NCBI GenBank assembly: GCA_964383915.1
Contig: CAYLJE010000034.1
Coordinates: 1 to 20,068, forward strand
Direction: 5' to 3'
Length of the DNA: 20,068 bases
Source of the DNA: DRPN01 sp964383915
GTDB lineage: Bacteria; Bacteroidota; Bacteroidia; Bacteroidales; VadinHA17
The first letter of the stretch is position 1, and every line of letters starts with the position of its first letter. The notes under the pieces were generated by a model. The model made no database searches. It saw nothing but the letters and a program-made list of their open reading frames with translations, and was not told the DNA's origin. Of this stretch, positions 1 to 7,649 are shown one piece after another. A program made the translations under genes and the position numbers.

Positions 1-113
1 TGACTTTATGGACGGACACTAATTAACTCCTGGCTATTCGATACCCTTTTTTCTTTGCTTGCCTTTGATACATTCTTCATTATATTTTAGTCATTCAGGC
101 AATGGTTAAAAGA

Positions 114-159
114 CCCCGCCCTTAGATAAAACGACTTCGGCTTTATTCAGGGGCCGGGG
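114..159. repeat. Extended imperfect hairpin
   Basis: A GC-rich left arm (CCCCG-CCCT, 114-122) can pair with a right arm (AGGGG-CC-GGGG, 149-159) with single-base bulges. Inside, ATAAA (126-130) pairs with TTTAT (142-146), and CG-ACTT-CG forms a small tip. Read on the minus strand the hairpin is followed by TCTTTTAA, so it could end a leftward transcript. Read on the plus strand it has no T-run. Its function is not known to me. Confidence 0.4.
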
Positions 160-352
160 AGGATCGCTTATTCCTTCGATACAGTTATTTCTCAATTATC
201 CTGGCCCGGGATTTCAGGGTTAACCGGTCGGAGAGTAGGGTAAGTGAAGCGAATGACTCACTGAGACGGGCAGCGATGGAAAATGGTCTCTTGATAATCT
301 GTCAACGCAATTGCGGGTGATTAGCACACAGCGGCAATATCTTTTTATCCCT

Positions 353-378
353 GGCAGGGTGGCCTGCCTGTCAGACAG
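353..378. repeat. Tandem small hairpins before uvrC
   Basis: GGCAGG (353-358) and CCTGCC (363-368) form a perfect 6-bp stem with a GTGG loop. CTGT-CAG-ACAG (368-378) follows directly, sharing one base. No clear T-run follows (ATTTTATC), so this is a weak terminator or leader structure at best. Confidence 0.35.
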
Positions 379-430
379 AGATTTTATCTAACGCTTCGAT
401 TTTTGCCTTTTATCTTTTATCTTTACACAT

Positions 431-2239
431 ATGCAAACAGAAGCATCTCATACGTTGTTGACAGACCAGGTACAAACTCTGCCCGGTAGTCCGGGTGTTT
501 ATCTTTTTCTGGACAAAGAGTACAAGGTAATCTACGTAGGAAAGGCGAAAAATTTGAAGAAGCGGGTATCGTCCTATTTTACCGGGAGAATAGAAGGGAA
601 AACCAAAGTGCTTGTAAAACGTATTGTTTCTATGGATCATATTATGGTAGAGAACGAATCAGATGCCCTTCTATTGGAAAACAACCTTATAAAAAAATAC
701 CAGCCGCGATATAATATCCTGTTAAAAGACGATAAAAGTTATCCCTGGATTTGCATTAAAAATGAATCGTTTCCACGGGTTTTTATAACTCGCAATGTTA
801 TACAGGATGGATCGGAATATTTTGGTCCATACACTTCCTCAAAGATGGTGCGCACACTGCTGGATATGATCAGACAACTATACCCGCTGCGTACCTGTAA
901 CCTGAAACTATCGCGGGATAAAATAGCAGAAGGTAAATACAAGGTGTGCCTGGAGTATCATATTGGCAATTGCAAAGCTCCCTGTATCGGGAAACAAACG
1001 GAAGAAGATTACGATAGGAACATAAAAAGTATCCGGTTGATCCTCAAAGGAAATATCCGGGAGGTAATCAACCACTTAAGACAACTGATGGCTACCTATG
1101 CAACAGAGTATAAGTATGAAAAAGCCCAGATAGTTAAGGACAATATTGAAATACTTGAGAAATACCGGGGGCGTTCGGTTATCGTGAATCCCAAGGTAGG
1201 GGAAGTGGATGTTTTCTCAATGCTGGACAAAGAAAAGTTTGCAGTGGTTAATTATTTGAAGATTATCCATGGATCTGTAGTACAATCACATACAGTGGAA
1301 GTAAAGAAAGTGTTGCATGAAAAGAAAGAAGACATTTTGCCCTTAATCGTCAGTGATATAAGGCAACGGTTTAGTAGTGTTTCACGTGAAACAATTGTTC
1401 CTTTCAGGTCAGAGACTGATGTGCCCGGAACCAAATGGACGGTGCCCAGCCGGGGAGATAAAAAGAAACTACTGGAACTATCAGAGCGCAATGCCAGGTA
1501 TTACTTGCTGGAAAAAGAGAAACGTGCCGCCAGAATTGGCGGGAAACACAAACCGGAAAGGAGACTGGAGATATTAAAAAAAGATTTGCGATTGTCCGGA
1601 CTTCCGCGTCATATCGAATGTTTCGATAACTCGAACTTTCAGGGAGGCAACGCGGTAGCCTCATGTGTGGTATTTCGTAACGGAAAACCCAGCAAACAGG
1701 AATACCGTCACTTTAACATAAAGACGGTGGAAGGACCCAATGACTTTGCTTCCATGGAAGAGGTAGTTTACAGGCGTTACAAACGGTTGTTGGAAGAAGA
1801 GGCCGGACTGCCGCAATTGGTGGTTATAGACGGCGGGAAAGGACAATTGAATGCTGCTCTGAAGAGCCTGGAAACATTGAATTTACAGAAAAAGATAGCG
1901 GTTATCGGCATTGCCAAGAGACTAGAGGAGATTTATTTCCCTCATGATCCTGTCCCTCTTTACCTGGATAAAAACTCCGAGTCATTGAAACTAATACAGT
2001 TTTTACGTGACGAAGCCCACCGCTTTGGAATCACCTTTCATCGTCTGAAGCGCTCACAACAATGGCTTTCTTCCGAGCTGGAAAATATTCCGGGCATTGG
2101 AGAAAAAACCGCTTATCTCTTGTTAAATCATTTTGGAAGTGTTAAAAAAATAAAACAACAAACTTTCAAAGAGCTGGCAGAGCTCACTGGTCCGGCCAAA
2201 GCTACCTCTATTAAAAACTATTTTGAAAACATACCATGA
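431..2239 (+). CDS. uvrC: Excinuclease ABC subunit C (UvrC)
   Basis: UvrC is the dual-incision nuclease of bacterial nucleotide excision repair. It is recruited by UvrB at damaged DNA and cuts on both sides of the lesion. The 602-residue product matches the usual ~600. In order: a GIY-YIG nuclease domain (GVY 22-24, IYVG 34-37, R45, catalytic-type E83); four cysteines C156, C173, C181 and C185 in the position of the UvrC iron-sulfur site; a UVR domain that contacts UvrB (about 207-242); an RNase H-like endonuclease domain with D399, D467 (IDGGKG) and H530 (AHRF), fitting the catalytic triad; and a C-terminal helix-hairpin-helix pair (about 550-600, IPGIGEKTA). All key residues look intact. 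The start is the first ATG after an AT-rich leader without a Shine-Dalgarno sequence. The TGA stop lies inside a palindrome. No uvrA or uvrB is nearby. Confidence 0.98.
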   Translation: MQTEASHTLLTDQVQTLPGSPGVYLFLDKEYKVIYVGKAKNLKKRVSSYFTGRIEGKTKVLVKRIVSMDHIMVENESDALLLENNLIKKYQPRYNILLKDDKSYPWICIKNESFPRVFITRNVIQDGSEYFGPYTSSKMVRTLLDMIRQLYPLRTCNLKLSRDKIAEGKYKVCLEYHIGNCKAPCIGKQTEEDYDRNIKSIRLILKGNIREVINHLRQLMATYATEYKYEKAQIVKDNIEILEKYRGRSVIVNPKVGEVDVFSMLDKEKFAVVNYLKIIHGSVVQSHTVEVKKVLHEKKEDILPLIVSDIRQRFSSVSRETIVPFRSETDVPGTKWTVPSRGDKKKLLELSERNARYYLLEKEKRAARIGGKHKPERRLEILKKDLRLSGLPRHIECFDNSNFQGGNAVASCVVFRNGKPSKQEYRHFNIKTVEGPNDFASMEEVVYRRYKRLLEEEAGLPQLVVIDGGKGQLNAALKSLETLNLQKKIAVIGIAKRLEEIYFPHDPVPLYLDKNSESLKLIQFLRDEAHRFGITFHRLKRSQQWLSSELENIPGIGEKTAYLLLNHFGSVKKIKQQTFKELAELTGPAKATSIKNYFENIP

Positions 2240-2277
2240 GTCGAGTCTAAAAATCTACCTTTTTAGACTCGACTCAT
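2236..2277. terminator. Perfect 18-bp palindrome at uvrC 3' end
   Basis: The left arm ATGAGTCGAGTCTAAAAA (2236-2253) and its exact reverse complement (2260-2277) flank a 6-base loop, TCTACC. The left arm begins one base before the uvrC stop, so TGA (2237-2239) is repeat bases 2-4. Each arm has an A5/T5 tract on the loop side. It probably acts as a terminator or RNA-stabilising hairpin. A related element occurs at 17165-17310 at the end of another gene, so it may be an interspersed repeat family. Confidence 0.75.
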
Positions 2278-2333
2278 ACCATCATAAGGCCTTTTGTATT
2301 TTTTTAACCGTGAAGAAAAGTGAAAATTCTAAC

Positions 2334-2540
2334 ATGAAATCAAAACAATGTAAATGGTATCCTGTCTGTCCCATGAAATATTATTATGAAAAAGGGAAGT
2401 TGGATAAAAAGTGGGTTGAAGAATATTGTTGGGGAGATTGGACCCGGTGTGTACGTTATCAGATGGAAGAAAAGGGGGAATACCACCCAGACTGGATGTT
2501 GCCCGATGGAATGCTGGACGAAAGTCTAAGAAATGAGTAA
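2334..2540 (+). CDS. Small four-cysteine protein, function unknown
   Basis: This is a 68-residue protein with no function I can assign with confidence. It has four cysteines, C6, C12, C32 and C39 (C-x5-C, C-x19-C, C-x6-C), many aromatic residues (WYP, YCWGDW) and a conserved-looking tail (EYHPDWMLPDG). The cysteine pattern suggests a bound zinc ion or iron-sulfur cluster, but that is inference. I recall similar short proteins opening with CKWYPVCPM in other anaerobes, without a characterised role. I chose the ATG at 2334 because the protein resembles that family from this point. The reading frame stays open upstream, but that part runs through the uvrC palindrome and looks non-coding. It lies between uvrC and the convergent polyprenyl synthase gene and has no obvious operon partner. 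Confidence 0.75.
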   Translation: MKSKQCKWYPVCPMKYYYEKGKLDKKWVEEYCWGDWTRCVRYQMEEKGEYHPDWMLPDGMLDESLRNE

Positions 2541-2545
2541 TCCTT

Positions 2546-2557
2546 AACTTTAAAGTT
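2546..2557. repeat. Short perfect palindrome in convergent gap
   Basis: AACTTTAAAGTT (2546-2557) is a 12-bp self-complementary sequence 5 bases after the stop of the small cysteine-rich gene, in the gap before the convergent polyprenyl synthase gene. It is too short and AT-rich to call a terminator with confidence. Confidence 0.25.
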
Positions 2558-2632
2558 CATCAAAGACAGAGAGGTACAAAGTTCAAAGTATGCAGAACGG
2601 TTCAGTCTTCATCGTTCAACAATCGCACTTCT

Positions 2633-3613
2633 TTATTTTTCCCGTTTCACGGTATATTCAACCAATTGTATGAGGCTTTCTCTGGCTTCGTTATTGGGAA
2701 AATTATCCAGGATAGAGAGGGCTTTTGTTTTATAATCATTCATTTTATTTTCGGCGTATGTAATACCGTTTTTGGTTAGGGTAAAATCAATGATACGTTT
2801 GATGTTTTCCCGTTTTTTATCAGCATGGTGAATAGCCTTGCGTATTTGTCTTTTTTCTGTATCCGAAGCTTGTGATAAAGCGTAGATTACCGGCAGGGTT
2901 AGTTTTTTCTCACGTAGATCGTTGCCCATAGGTTTTCCGGTGAATACATTGTGCTGGTAATCGAAAATATCATCCTTGATCTGAAAAGCAATTCCCAGTG
3001 CCTCTCCAAAATCTTTCATGGAAGACACGATAGATGCTTCGTCCGTAACGGCGTTGGCACCACATTCAGTACAGGCAGCAAAAAGAGAAGCGGTTTTCTT
3101 ACCAATAATTGTAAAGTAATCTTTCTCGGTAATGTTTAACTTTCTGGATTTGTGGATCTGATCCAGCTCTCCCTCACTCATCTCTTTTACCGCTCTGGAG
3201 ACAATTTCCAGCATATCATAATCTTTATTTGCAACAGTTAGTAACAAACCTTTGGCCAACAGGTAATCTCCGGTTAAAACGGCTACTTTTGATTTCCAAA
3301 GAGCATTGATAGTGAAAAACCCACGGCGTTCAAAAGATTCATCTACTACATCATCATGAATCAGGGTGGCCGTATGTAACAGTTCGATAAGAGTGGCAGC
3401 AGTGTATGTGCGTTGGTTTACCTCTCCCAGCATTTTAGAGGTGAGAAAAACAAACATCGGACGCATTTGTTTGCCTTTTCTACGGAGGATAAAACGGGTG
3501 AGGATATTCAGCAAAGGACTGGTTCCCCTGATAGAAGAGGCAAAATATTTCTCAAATTCTTTTAATTCATTGCTTATCGGCTTTTTGATTTCCTTCGGAT
3601 TCATGTCTCTCAT
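2633..3613 (-). CDS. Long-chain polyprenyl diphosphate synthase
   Basis: A trans-isoprenyl diphosphate synthase of 326 residues. It condenses isopentenyl diphosphate onto an allylic primer to build the side chain of menaquinone-type quinones. The substrate-binding signatures are present: GKQMRP (47-52), the first Asp-rich motif DDVVD (87-91), the second DDIFD (214-218), and GKPMGNDLREKK (226-237) with TLPVIYAL after it. The residues just before the first Asp-rich motif are small (A82, T83), which in this family goes with long-chain (octaprenyl-like) rather than C15-C20 products. The exact chain length cannot be read from sequence. An in-frame ATG at 3604 is an alternative start. It is transcribed away from the ArsR-type regulator and converges on the small cysteine-rich gene. 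IspB is the nearest named relative, but I leave the symbol blank because the product is unproven. Confidence 0.93.
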   Translation of the reverse strand: MRDMNPKEIKKPISNELKEFEKYFASSIRGTSPLLNILTRFILRRKGKQMRPMFVFLTSKMLGEVNQRTYTAATLIELLHTATLIHDDVVDESFERRGFFTINALWKSKVAVLTGDYLLAKGLLLTVANKDYDMLEIVSRAVKEMSEGELDQIHKSRKLNITEKDYFTIIGKKTASLFAACTECGANAVTDEASIVSSMKDFGEALGIAFQIKDDIFDYQHNVFTGKPMGNDLREKKLTLPVIYALSQASDTEKRQIRKAIHHADKKRENIKRIIDFTLTKNGITYAENKMNDYKTKALSILDNFPNNEARESLIQLVEYTVKREK

Positions 3614-3693
3614 GAGGCTAAAATTAAATGAATTGTAAAATTACAAATTATGCCTTATAACAGGTTATTTTTTTAAGGTTTATGATAAAAACC

Positions 3694-3725
3694 TTGTAAA
3701 GTAAGTTTACATATTTATATATTTG
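3694..3725 (+). promoter_or_regulatory. Promoter with possible operator, regulator gene
   Basis: TTG (3694-3696) and TATATTTG (3718-3725) are 21 bases apart, fitting the Bacteroidota -33/-7 promoter pattern (TTTG, TAnnTTTG). An inverted repeat TGTAAA-GTAAG-TTTACA (3695-3711) sits between the boxes. This would be a natural site for autorepression by the ArsR-type protein encoded directly downstream. The -7 box abuts the first ATG (3727), so transcription should start inside the annotated frame. Confidence 0.5.
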
Positions 3726-3726
3726 T

Positions 3727-4041
3727 ATGAATAATTTATACACTCATATGCAACGAACATTAACTACTGAACAACTGGAAAAGGCAGCCAATATGTTAAA
3801 AGCCATTGCCCATCCTATGCGTATAGCCATCCTGAATTATCTGGAAGACGGAGACAAAAAAAGTGTAACCGAAATACATAAACTACTGGGTATAGAACAA
3901 TCTACTACCTCTCATCACCTCGGTATTTTGAAAGATAAGGGAGTACTTGCATCCAAAAGGGAAGGGAAAAATACGTATTATTTTATAAAGTATAGAAACA
4001 TAAGTCAGATTCTTGACTGCGTTAGTAAAAATGCAAAGTAA
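3727..4041 (+). CDS. ArsR-family winged-helix transcriptional regulator
   Basis: A 104-residue DNA-binding protein of the ArsR/SmtB type, predicted to act as a dimeric repressor. The winged helix covers about residues 19-88: an LKAIAHPMRIAIL helix, a recognition helix around QSTTSHHLGILKDKG (58-72), and a wing (ASKREGKNTYYF). The classical metal-binding ELCxCD motif on the third helix is absent (TEIHKLLG instead), and C98 is the only cysteine, so an arsenic or cadmium ligand is not indicated. Its signal is unknown. The promoter-like box at 3718-3725 would place the transcript start around 3732, so the in-frame ATG at 3748 (97 residues) may be the true start. The gene appears monocistronic. 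Divergence from the polyprenyl synthase gene leaves open control of that gene, itself, or a distant target. Confidence 0.9.
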   Translation: MNNLYTHMQRTLTTEQLEKAANMLKAIAHPMRIAILNYLEDGDKKSVTEIHKLLGIEQSTTSHHLGILKDKGVLASKREGKNTYYFIKYRNISQILDCVSKNAK

Positions 4042-4252
4042 TGGTTGAATGTCCCTGGAGTTTTACAAGTCATCCTACCATGCTGCGCAAAGAATACACA
4101 AAGCAACGCAAAAGCAGGCCTGTGAGCAAAAAATAGTAAAGCAAACCCCGTATAAGAGACATTCGGAGTAGAACGACGAGCAAATGACACGAACGCAGTA
4201 AGTTCTTCATCATTTCAGCGTTAACCCGTTCTTCTTTTCTAAAAACAAATTC

Positions 4253-4260
4253 TATCTTTG
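4253..4260 (+). promoter_or_regulatory. -7 box (TATCTTTG) upstream of queD
   Basis: TATCTTTG matches the Bacteroidota -7 consensus TAnnTTTG exactly and would give a leader of about 13 bases before the queD ATG. No convincing -33 element is seen. The 238-bp gap before queD otherwise holds nothing I recognise. Confidence 0.5.
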
Positions 4261-4279
4261 TATAAGATAATTTCAGCAG

Positions 4280-4729
4280 ATGGCAAAGATTAGAATAACA
4301 AAAAAGTTTGATTTTGAAATGGCTCATGCCCTGTGGAATTACGACGGAGCCTGTCGTAATATACACGGCCATTCATATAAGCTGTATGTAACAGTAAGGG
4401 GAAAACCTGTCTATGATAACAGGAATGTGAAAAACGGGATGGTCATGGATTTTGGGGTTCTGAAAGAAATAGTAAACAGGATCATTGTAAAACGATATGA
4501 CCATTGTGTGGTGGTGAGCAATGAGGCTCCACATGATTTTCTGAAAAATGTAGATCAGATGTTTGATAAATATGAACTGACTCCCTTTCAGCCTACCAGT
4601 GAAAATCTGTTGTTGTTGTTTGTAGAAATCCTGAACAAAGAAATACCGGAGGATATTGAGTTGGTTAAAATTAAATTATACGAAACAGAAACCAGTTTTG
4701 CTGAGTGGCGAAAAGAAGATAATCTGTGA
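4280..4729 (+). CDS. queD: 6-carboxytetrahydropterin synthase QueD
   Basis: A 149-residue member of the 6-pyruvoyl-tetrahydropterin synthase fold family. It converts dihydroneopterin triphosphate to 6-carboxytetrahydropterin, an early step in queuosine (7-deazaguanine) biosynthesis. Zinc ligands are visible as H16, H29 and H31 (CRNIHGH), with C25 as the catalytic-type cysteine and D74-H75 as the partner pair. The GMVMDFGVLK segment (53-62), PTSENL (105-110) and LYET (133-136) complete the pterin site. The length fits the bacterial enzyme. The close spacing to polA (13 bases) suggests co-transcription, though the two functions are unrelated. No other queuosine gene lies in the window. A biopterin-type relative is less likely given the CxxxHGH spacing and the bacterial context. 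Confidence 0.93.
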   Translation: MAKIRITKKFDFEMAHALWNYDGACRNIHGHSYKLYVTVRGKPVYDNRNVKNGMVMDFGVLKEIVNRIIVKRYDHCVVVSNEAPHDFLKNVDQMFDKYELTPFQPTSENLLLLFVEILNKEIPEDIELVKIKLYETETSFAEWRKEDNL

Positions 4730-4742
4730 AAACTGTAATATC

Positions 4743-7541
4743 ATGAACGGGGAAACAAAAGAGAAAGAGCTATATCTTCTGGATGCTTATGCATTAATTT
4801 TCCGGGCATATTTTGCTTTCATTCGCAACCCCAGAATTACATCTGGTGGCATAAATACCTCAGCTATATTTGGATTTATTACTACACTTGAAGAATTACT
4901 CAAACTATATCATCCTTCCCATATTGCCATAGTATTTGACCCTCCACGACCCACCTTCCGGCACAATATGTATCAAGAGTATAAAGCCAACAGGGATGCA
5001 ACGCCGGAAGATATCCGAATAGCGGTTCCGTATATAAAAAGACTGGCAGAAGCTTATCATATTCCCGTCGTGGAGCAACCCGGCTATGAGGCGGATGATG
5101 TAATTGGCACTTTATCAAAACAAGCGGAGGGAAAAGGTTTTAAAACGTATATGGTAACGCCCGATAAAGACTATCTGCAATTGCTTTCGGAGCGTGTTTT
5201 TATGTTAAAACCCAGGACGAAAAAAGCAGAAATCAAGTTGGTCGGCATAAAGGATCTTCCTGATTATTTCAACGTGGAACAACCACAACAGGTGATTGAT
5301 GTGCTGGCTTTGTGGGGAGATGCTGCTGATAACATCCCCGGTGCACCCGGGATCGGTGAAAAAACAGCCAAGAAATTAATTTCAGAATATGGTTCCCTGG
5401 AAAACCTTTATGAAAACATTGACCAGTTATCAGGAAAACTGAAAGAAACATTGATCAATTACAAAGAACAAATCTTTCTTTCTCAGAATCTGGTAACTAT
5501 TCGTACCGATGTACCTGTATCGTTTAATGAACAATTATATAGAAATACAGGAATAGATGAGGATAAACTAAAAGAACTATTTCATGAGCTGGAGTTTAAA
5601 AATCTGTTGAAACGGATTATTCCGGAAGAAAACAAAAAATCCTTAGCGGATGGTTTAGACGGAGCTGCTGTACAGGGGAATTTGTTTGAGCAAAAGATAC
5701 AGGCACATCAGGTCAGCCCGGAAGAGGGTAAAAACATTATCACGGTGGAACATCATTACCGTTTGGTGGACAAGGATAAAGACATTGAAAAATTAGCTGC
5801 CACATTGAGCGGTTTAAAAGAATTTTGTTTTGATACCGAAACCACCGGACTGAACTTTATGGTAGCGGAGATTGTGGGGTTGTCTTTTTCTTTCAAAGCA
5901 AGGGAAGGATATTATATCCCGTTTCCTCCCGACAAGAAAACTGCAAAAAAACGTCTTAAAAAATTACAGTCTGTCTTTGAAAATCAGGATATCCGCAAAG
6001 TGGGTCAGAACATAAAGTTTGATATGCACATACTGGAAAACTATGGGATTCACACGCGGGGACCGGTATTCGATACCATGCTGGCCCACTACTTGTTGTA
6101 TGCTGAACAGCGGCATAATCTGGATGATATGTCAGAGACTATCCTGGAATACAAACCGGTGGCTATTGAGGAGCTTATTGGAAAAAAGGGGAAGGGCCAA
6201 TTGAATATGCGAGAGGTGGAAACTGAGATTGTAAAAGAATATGCGGCTGAAGATGCTGACCTGACCTGGCAGTTAAAAGAGATTTTAGAGCCTGAATTAA
6301 AGAAAACAGGTCTGAATTCGCTGTCAGAAGAGATTGAGATGCCTCTTGTACATGTGCTGCTGGAAATGGAACGTACCGGAATACGTTTGGACCCCGGCGT
6401 TTTGAATAAGTATGAAAAATCCCTTAAGGAGGAGTTAAAAATCCTGGGGCAGGAGATATATACCTTAGCCGGCATGGAGTTTAACATCTCTTCTCCTAAA
6501 CAATTGGGAGAGGTATTGTTTGAAAAGTTAAAGATAACGGACAACCCACGACGGACAAAAACCAAACAATACTCTACCAGTGAAGAAGTGCTTATGCAGC
6601 TGAAAGACAAGCATGAAATTGTACCGAAAGTGTTGGATTATCGTTCTATCCGGAAATTACTGTCTTCTTATGTAGAGACACTGCCAGGGTTAATCAACAG
6701 CAGAACAGGACGTATACATACCGAGTTTAATCAGGCCATTGCTGTAACAGGCAGGCTTAGCTCTGCCAACCCCAATTTGCAGAATATCCCGGTGAGAGAG
6801 GAACGCGGGCGTGAAATACGTAAGGCATTTGTGACTTCTGACAGGAATTATACTTTGCTTTCAGCAGATTATTCCCAGATAGAACTGCGATTGATGGCGC
6901 ATATGAGTGAAGATGAAGAGATGATCCGTGCTTTCCGGGATAACAGGGATATACATGCGGCTACGGCTGCTAAGATCTATAATGTGCCTATTGATGAAGT
7001 TACACGTGAAATGCGCAGCCATGCCAAAACAGCTAATTTCGGGATTATCTACGGTATTTCTTCCTTTGGGCTGGCTCAACGGTTGGATATTTCCCGCTCA
7101 AAAGCCAAAGAGCTGATTGACGGTTATTTCCAGTCATTTCCGGGGGTCAGGGACTATATGAAAGTCAGTATCCGGGAAGCACGGGAAAAAGGATATGCAG
7201 AAACCCTCATGGGACGCCGGCGTTACCTGCGGGATATTAATTCAGGAAATTCTTTTATACGGGGTATGGCTGAACGCAATGCTATCAATGCTCCTATTCA
7301 AGGTTCAGCAGCCGATATTATCAAGCTGGCTATGATAAGGATACAGCATCTGTTGGAGAAAAATAATATGAAAACAAAAATGATTCTACAGGTGCATGAC
7401 GAATTGTTGTTTGATGTCTATCTGCCGGAAAAGGAGGAGGTGATATGGCAGGTGGTGTATGAAATGGAGCATGCTGTTGATCTCAAAGTGCCTCTGACGG
7501 TAGATTACGGAACAGGCTATAACTGGCTGGAGGCTCATTGA
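4743..7541 (+). CDS. polA: DNA polymerase I with proofreading
   Basis: DNA polymerase I fills gaps and removes RNA primers during repair and lagging-strand maturation. The 932-residue product (E. coli is 928) shows all three activities. The N-terminal 5'-3' flap exonuclease (about 1-290) has acidic motifs such as YEADDVIG and VTPDKDYLQL and a helix-hairpin-helix (PGIGEKTAKKL). The 3'-5' exonuclease (about 340-530) is intact, with DTE at D364, NIKFDMHIL and YAAEDADLTW, so proofreading is expected. The polymerase domain has motif A (DYSQIELR, D709), motif B (RSHAKTANFGIIYG) and motif C (QVHDELLF, D886). I start at ATG 4743, just after queD. An upstream in-frame ATG at 4656 would overlap queD and add residues unlike the family. 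It stands next to nfo, another repair gene. Confidence 0.97.
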   Translation: MNGETKEKELYLLDAYALIFRAYFAFIRNPRITSGGINTSAIFGFITTLEELLKLYHPSHIAIVFDPPRPTFRHNMYQEYKANRDATPEDIRIAVPYIKRLAEAYHIPVVEQPGYEADDVIGTLSKQAEGKGFKTYMVTPDKDYLQLLSERVFMLKPRTKKAEIKLVGIKDLPDYFNVEQPQQVIDVLALWGDAADNIPGAPGIGEKTAKKLISEYGSLENLYENIDQLSGKLKETLINYKEQIFLSQNLVTIRTDVPVSFNEQLYRNTGIDEDKLKELFHELEFKNLLKRIIPEENKKSLADGLDGAAVQGNLFEQKIQAHQVSPEEGKNIITVEHHYRLVDKDKDIEKLAATLSGLKEFCFDTETTGLNFMVAEIVGLSFSFKAREGYYIPFPPDKKTAKKRLKKLQSVFENQDIRKVGQNIKFDMHILENYGIHTRGPVFDTMLAHYLLYAEQRHNLDDMSETILEYKPVAIEELIGKKGKGQLNMREVETEIVKEYAAEDADLTWQLKEILEPELKKTGLNSLSEEIEMPLVHVLLEMERTGIRLDPGVLNKYEKSLKEELKILGQEIYTLAGMEFNISSPKQLGEVLFEKLKITDNPRRTKTKQYSTSEEVLMQLKDKHEIVPKVLDYRSIRKLLSSYVETLPGLINSRTGRIHTEFNQAIAVTGRLSSANPNLQNIPVREERGREIRKAFVTSDRNYTLLSADYSQIELRLMAHMSEDEEMIRAFRDNRDIHAATAAKIYNVPIDEVTREMRSHAKTANFGIIYGISSFGLAQRLDISRSKAKELIDGYFQSFPGVRDYMKVSIREAREKGYAETLMGRRRYLRDINSGNSFIRGMAERNAINAPIQGSAADIIKLAMIRIQHLLEKNNMKTKMILQVHDELLFDVYLPEKEEVIWQVVYEMEHAVDLKVPLTVDYGTGYNWLEAH

Positions 7542-7543
7542 TG

Positions 7544-7571
7544 AAAGTAAGAAGTAAAAAGTAAGAAGTAA
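7544..7571 (+). repeat. Two tandem copies of a 14-bp AT-rich unit
   Basis: The unit AAAGTAAGAAGTAA occurs twice in direct tandem (7544-7557 and 7558-7571) just after the polA stop. A degenerate echo (AAGTAATAAGTCAGAAGTAAA) lies near 7616-7637. The 108-bp spacer also holds an AGGAGG motif before a four-codon open frame, which I do not regard as a gene. Confidence 0.7.
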
Positions 7572-7649
7572 AAAGGAGGAGTGCAACATGTTGTGTCTAT
7601 GAAAAAAGAATGATTAAGTAATAAGTCAGAAGTAAAAAATATAATTGCA

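Larger units (their letters stand above)
1..430. other. Gene-free region upstream of uvrC
   Basis: I find no supportable coding region here. All three plus-strand frames close within the first ~25 bases, so a previous gene could end there (for example ...GACACTAA), but nothing identifies it. The stretch has two foldable palindromes, at about 114-159 and 353-368, listed separately. AT-rich sequence with a repeated CTTTTAT motif leads into the uvrC start. A box at 418-425 (TATCTTTA) differs by one base from the Bacteroidota -7 consensus TAnnTTTG and could drive uvrC. A small RNA or untranslated leader is possible but unproven. Confidence 0.5.

Noticed and set aside
4656..4742. Upstream in-frame ATG extending polA by 29 residues
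   Set aside because: It would overlap queD by 74 bases, and the added residues do not resemble polymerase I; the ATG at 4743 gives the family length.
6089..6610. 173-codon open frame antisense to polA
   Set aside because: It is serine-rich shadow sequence inside the conserved polymerase gene.
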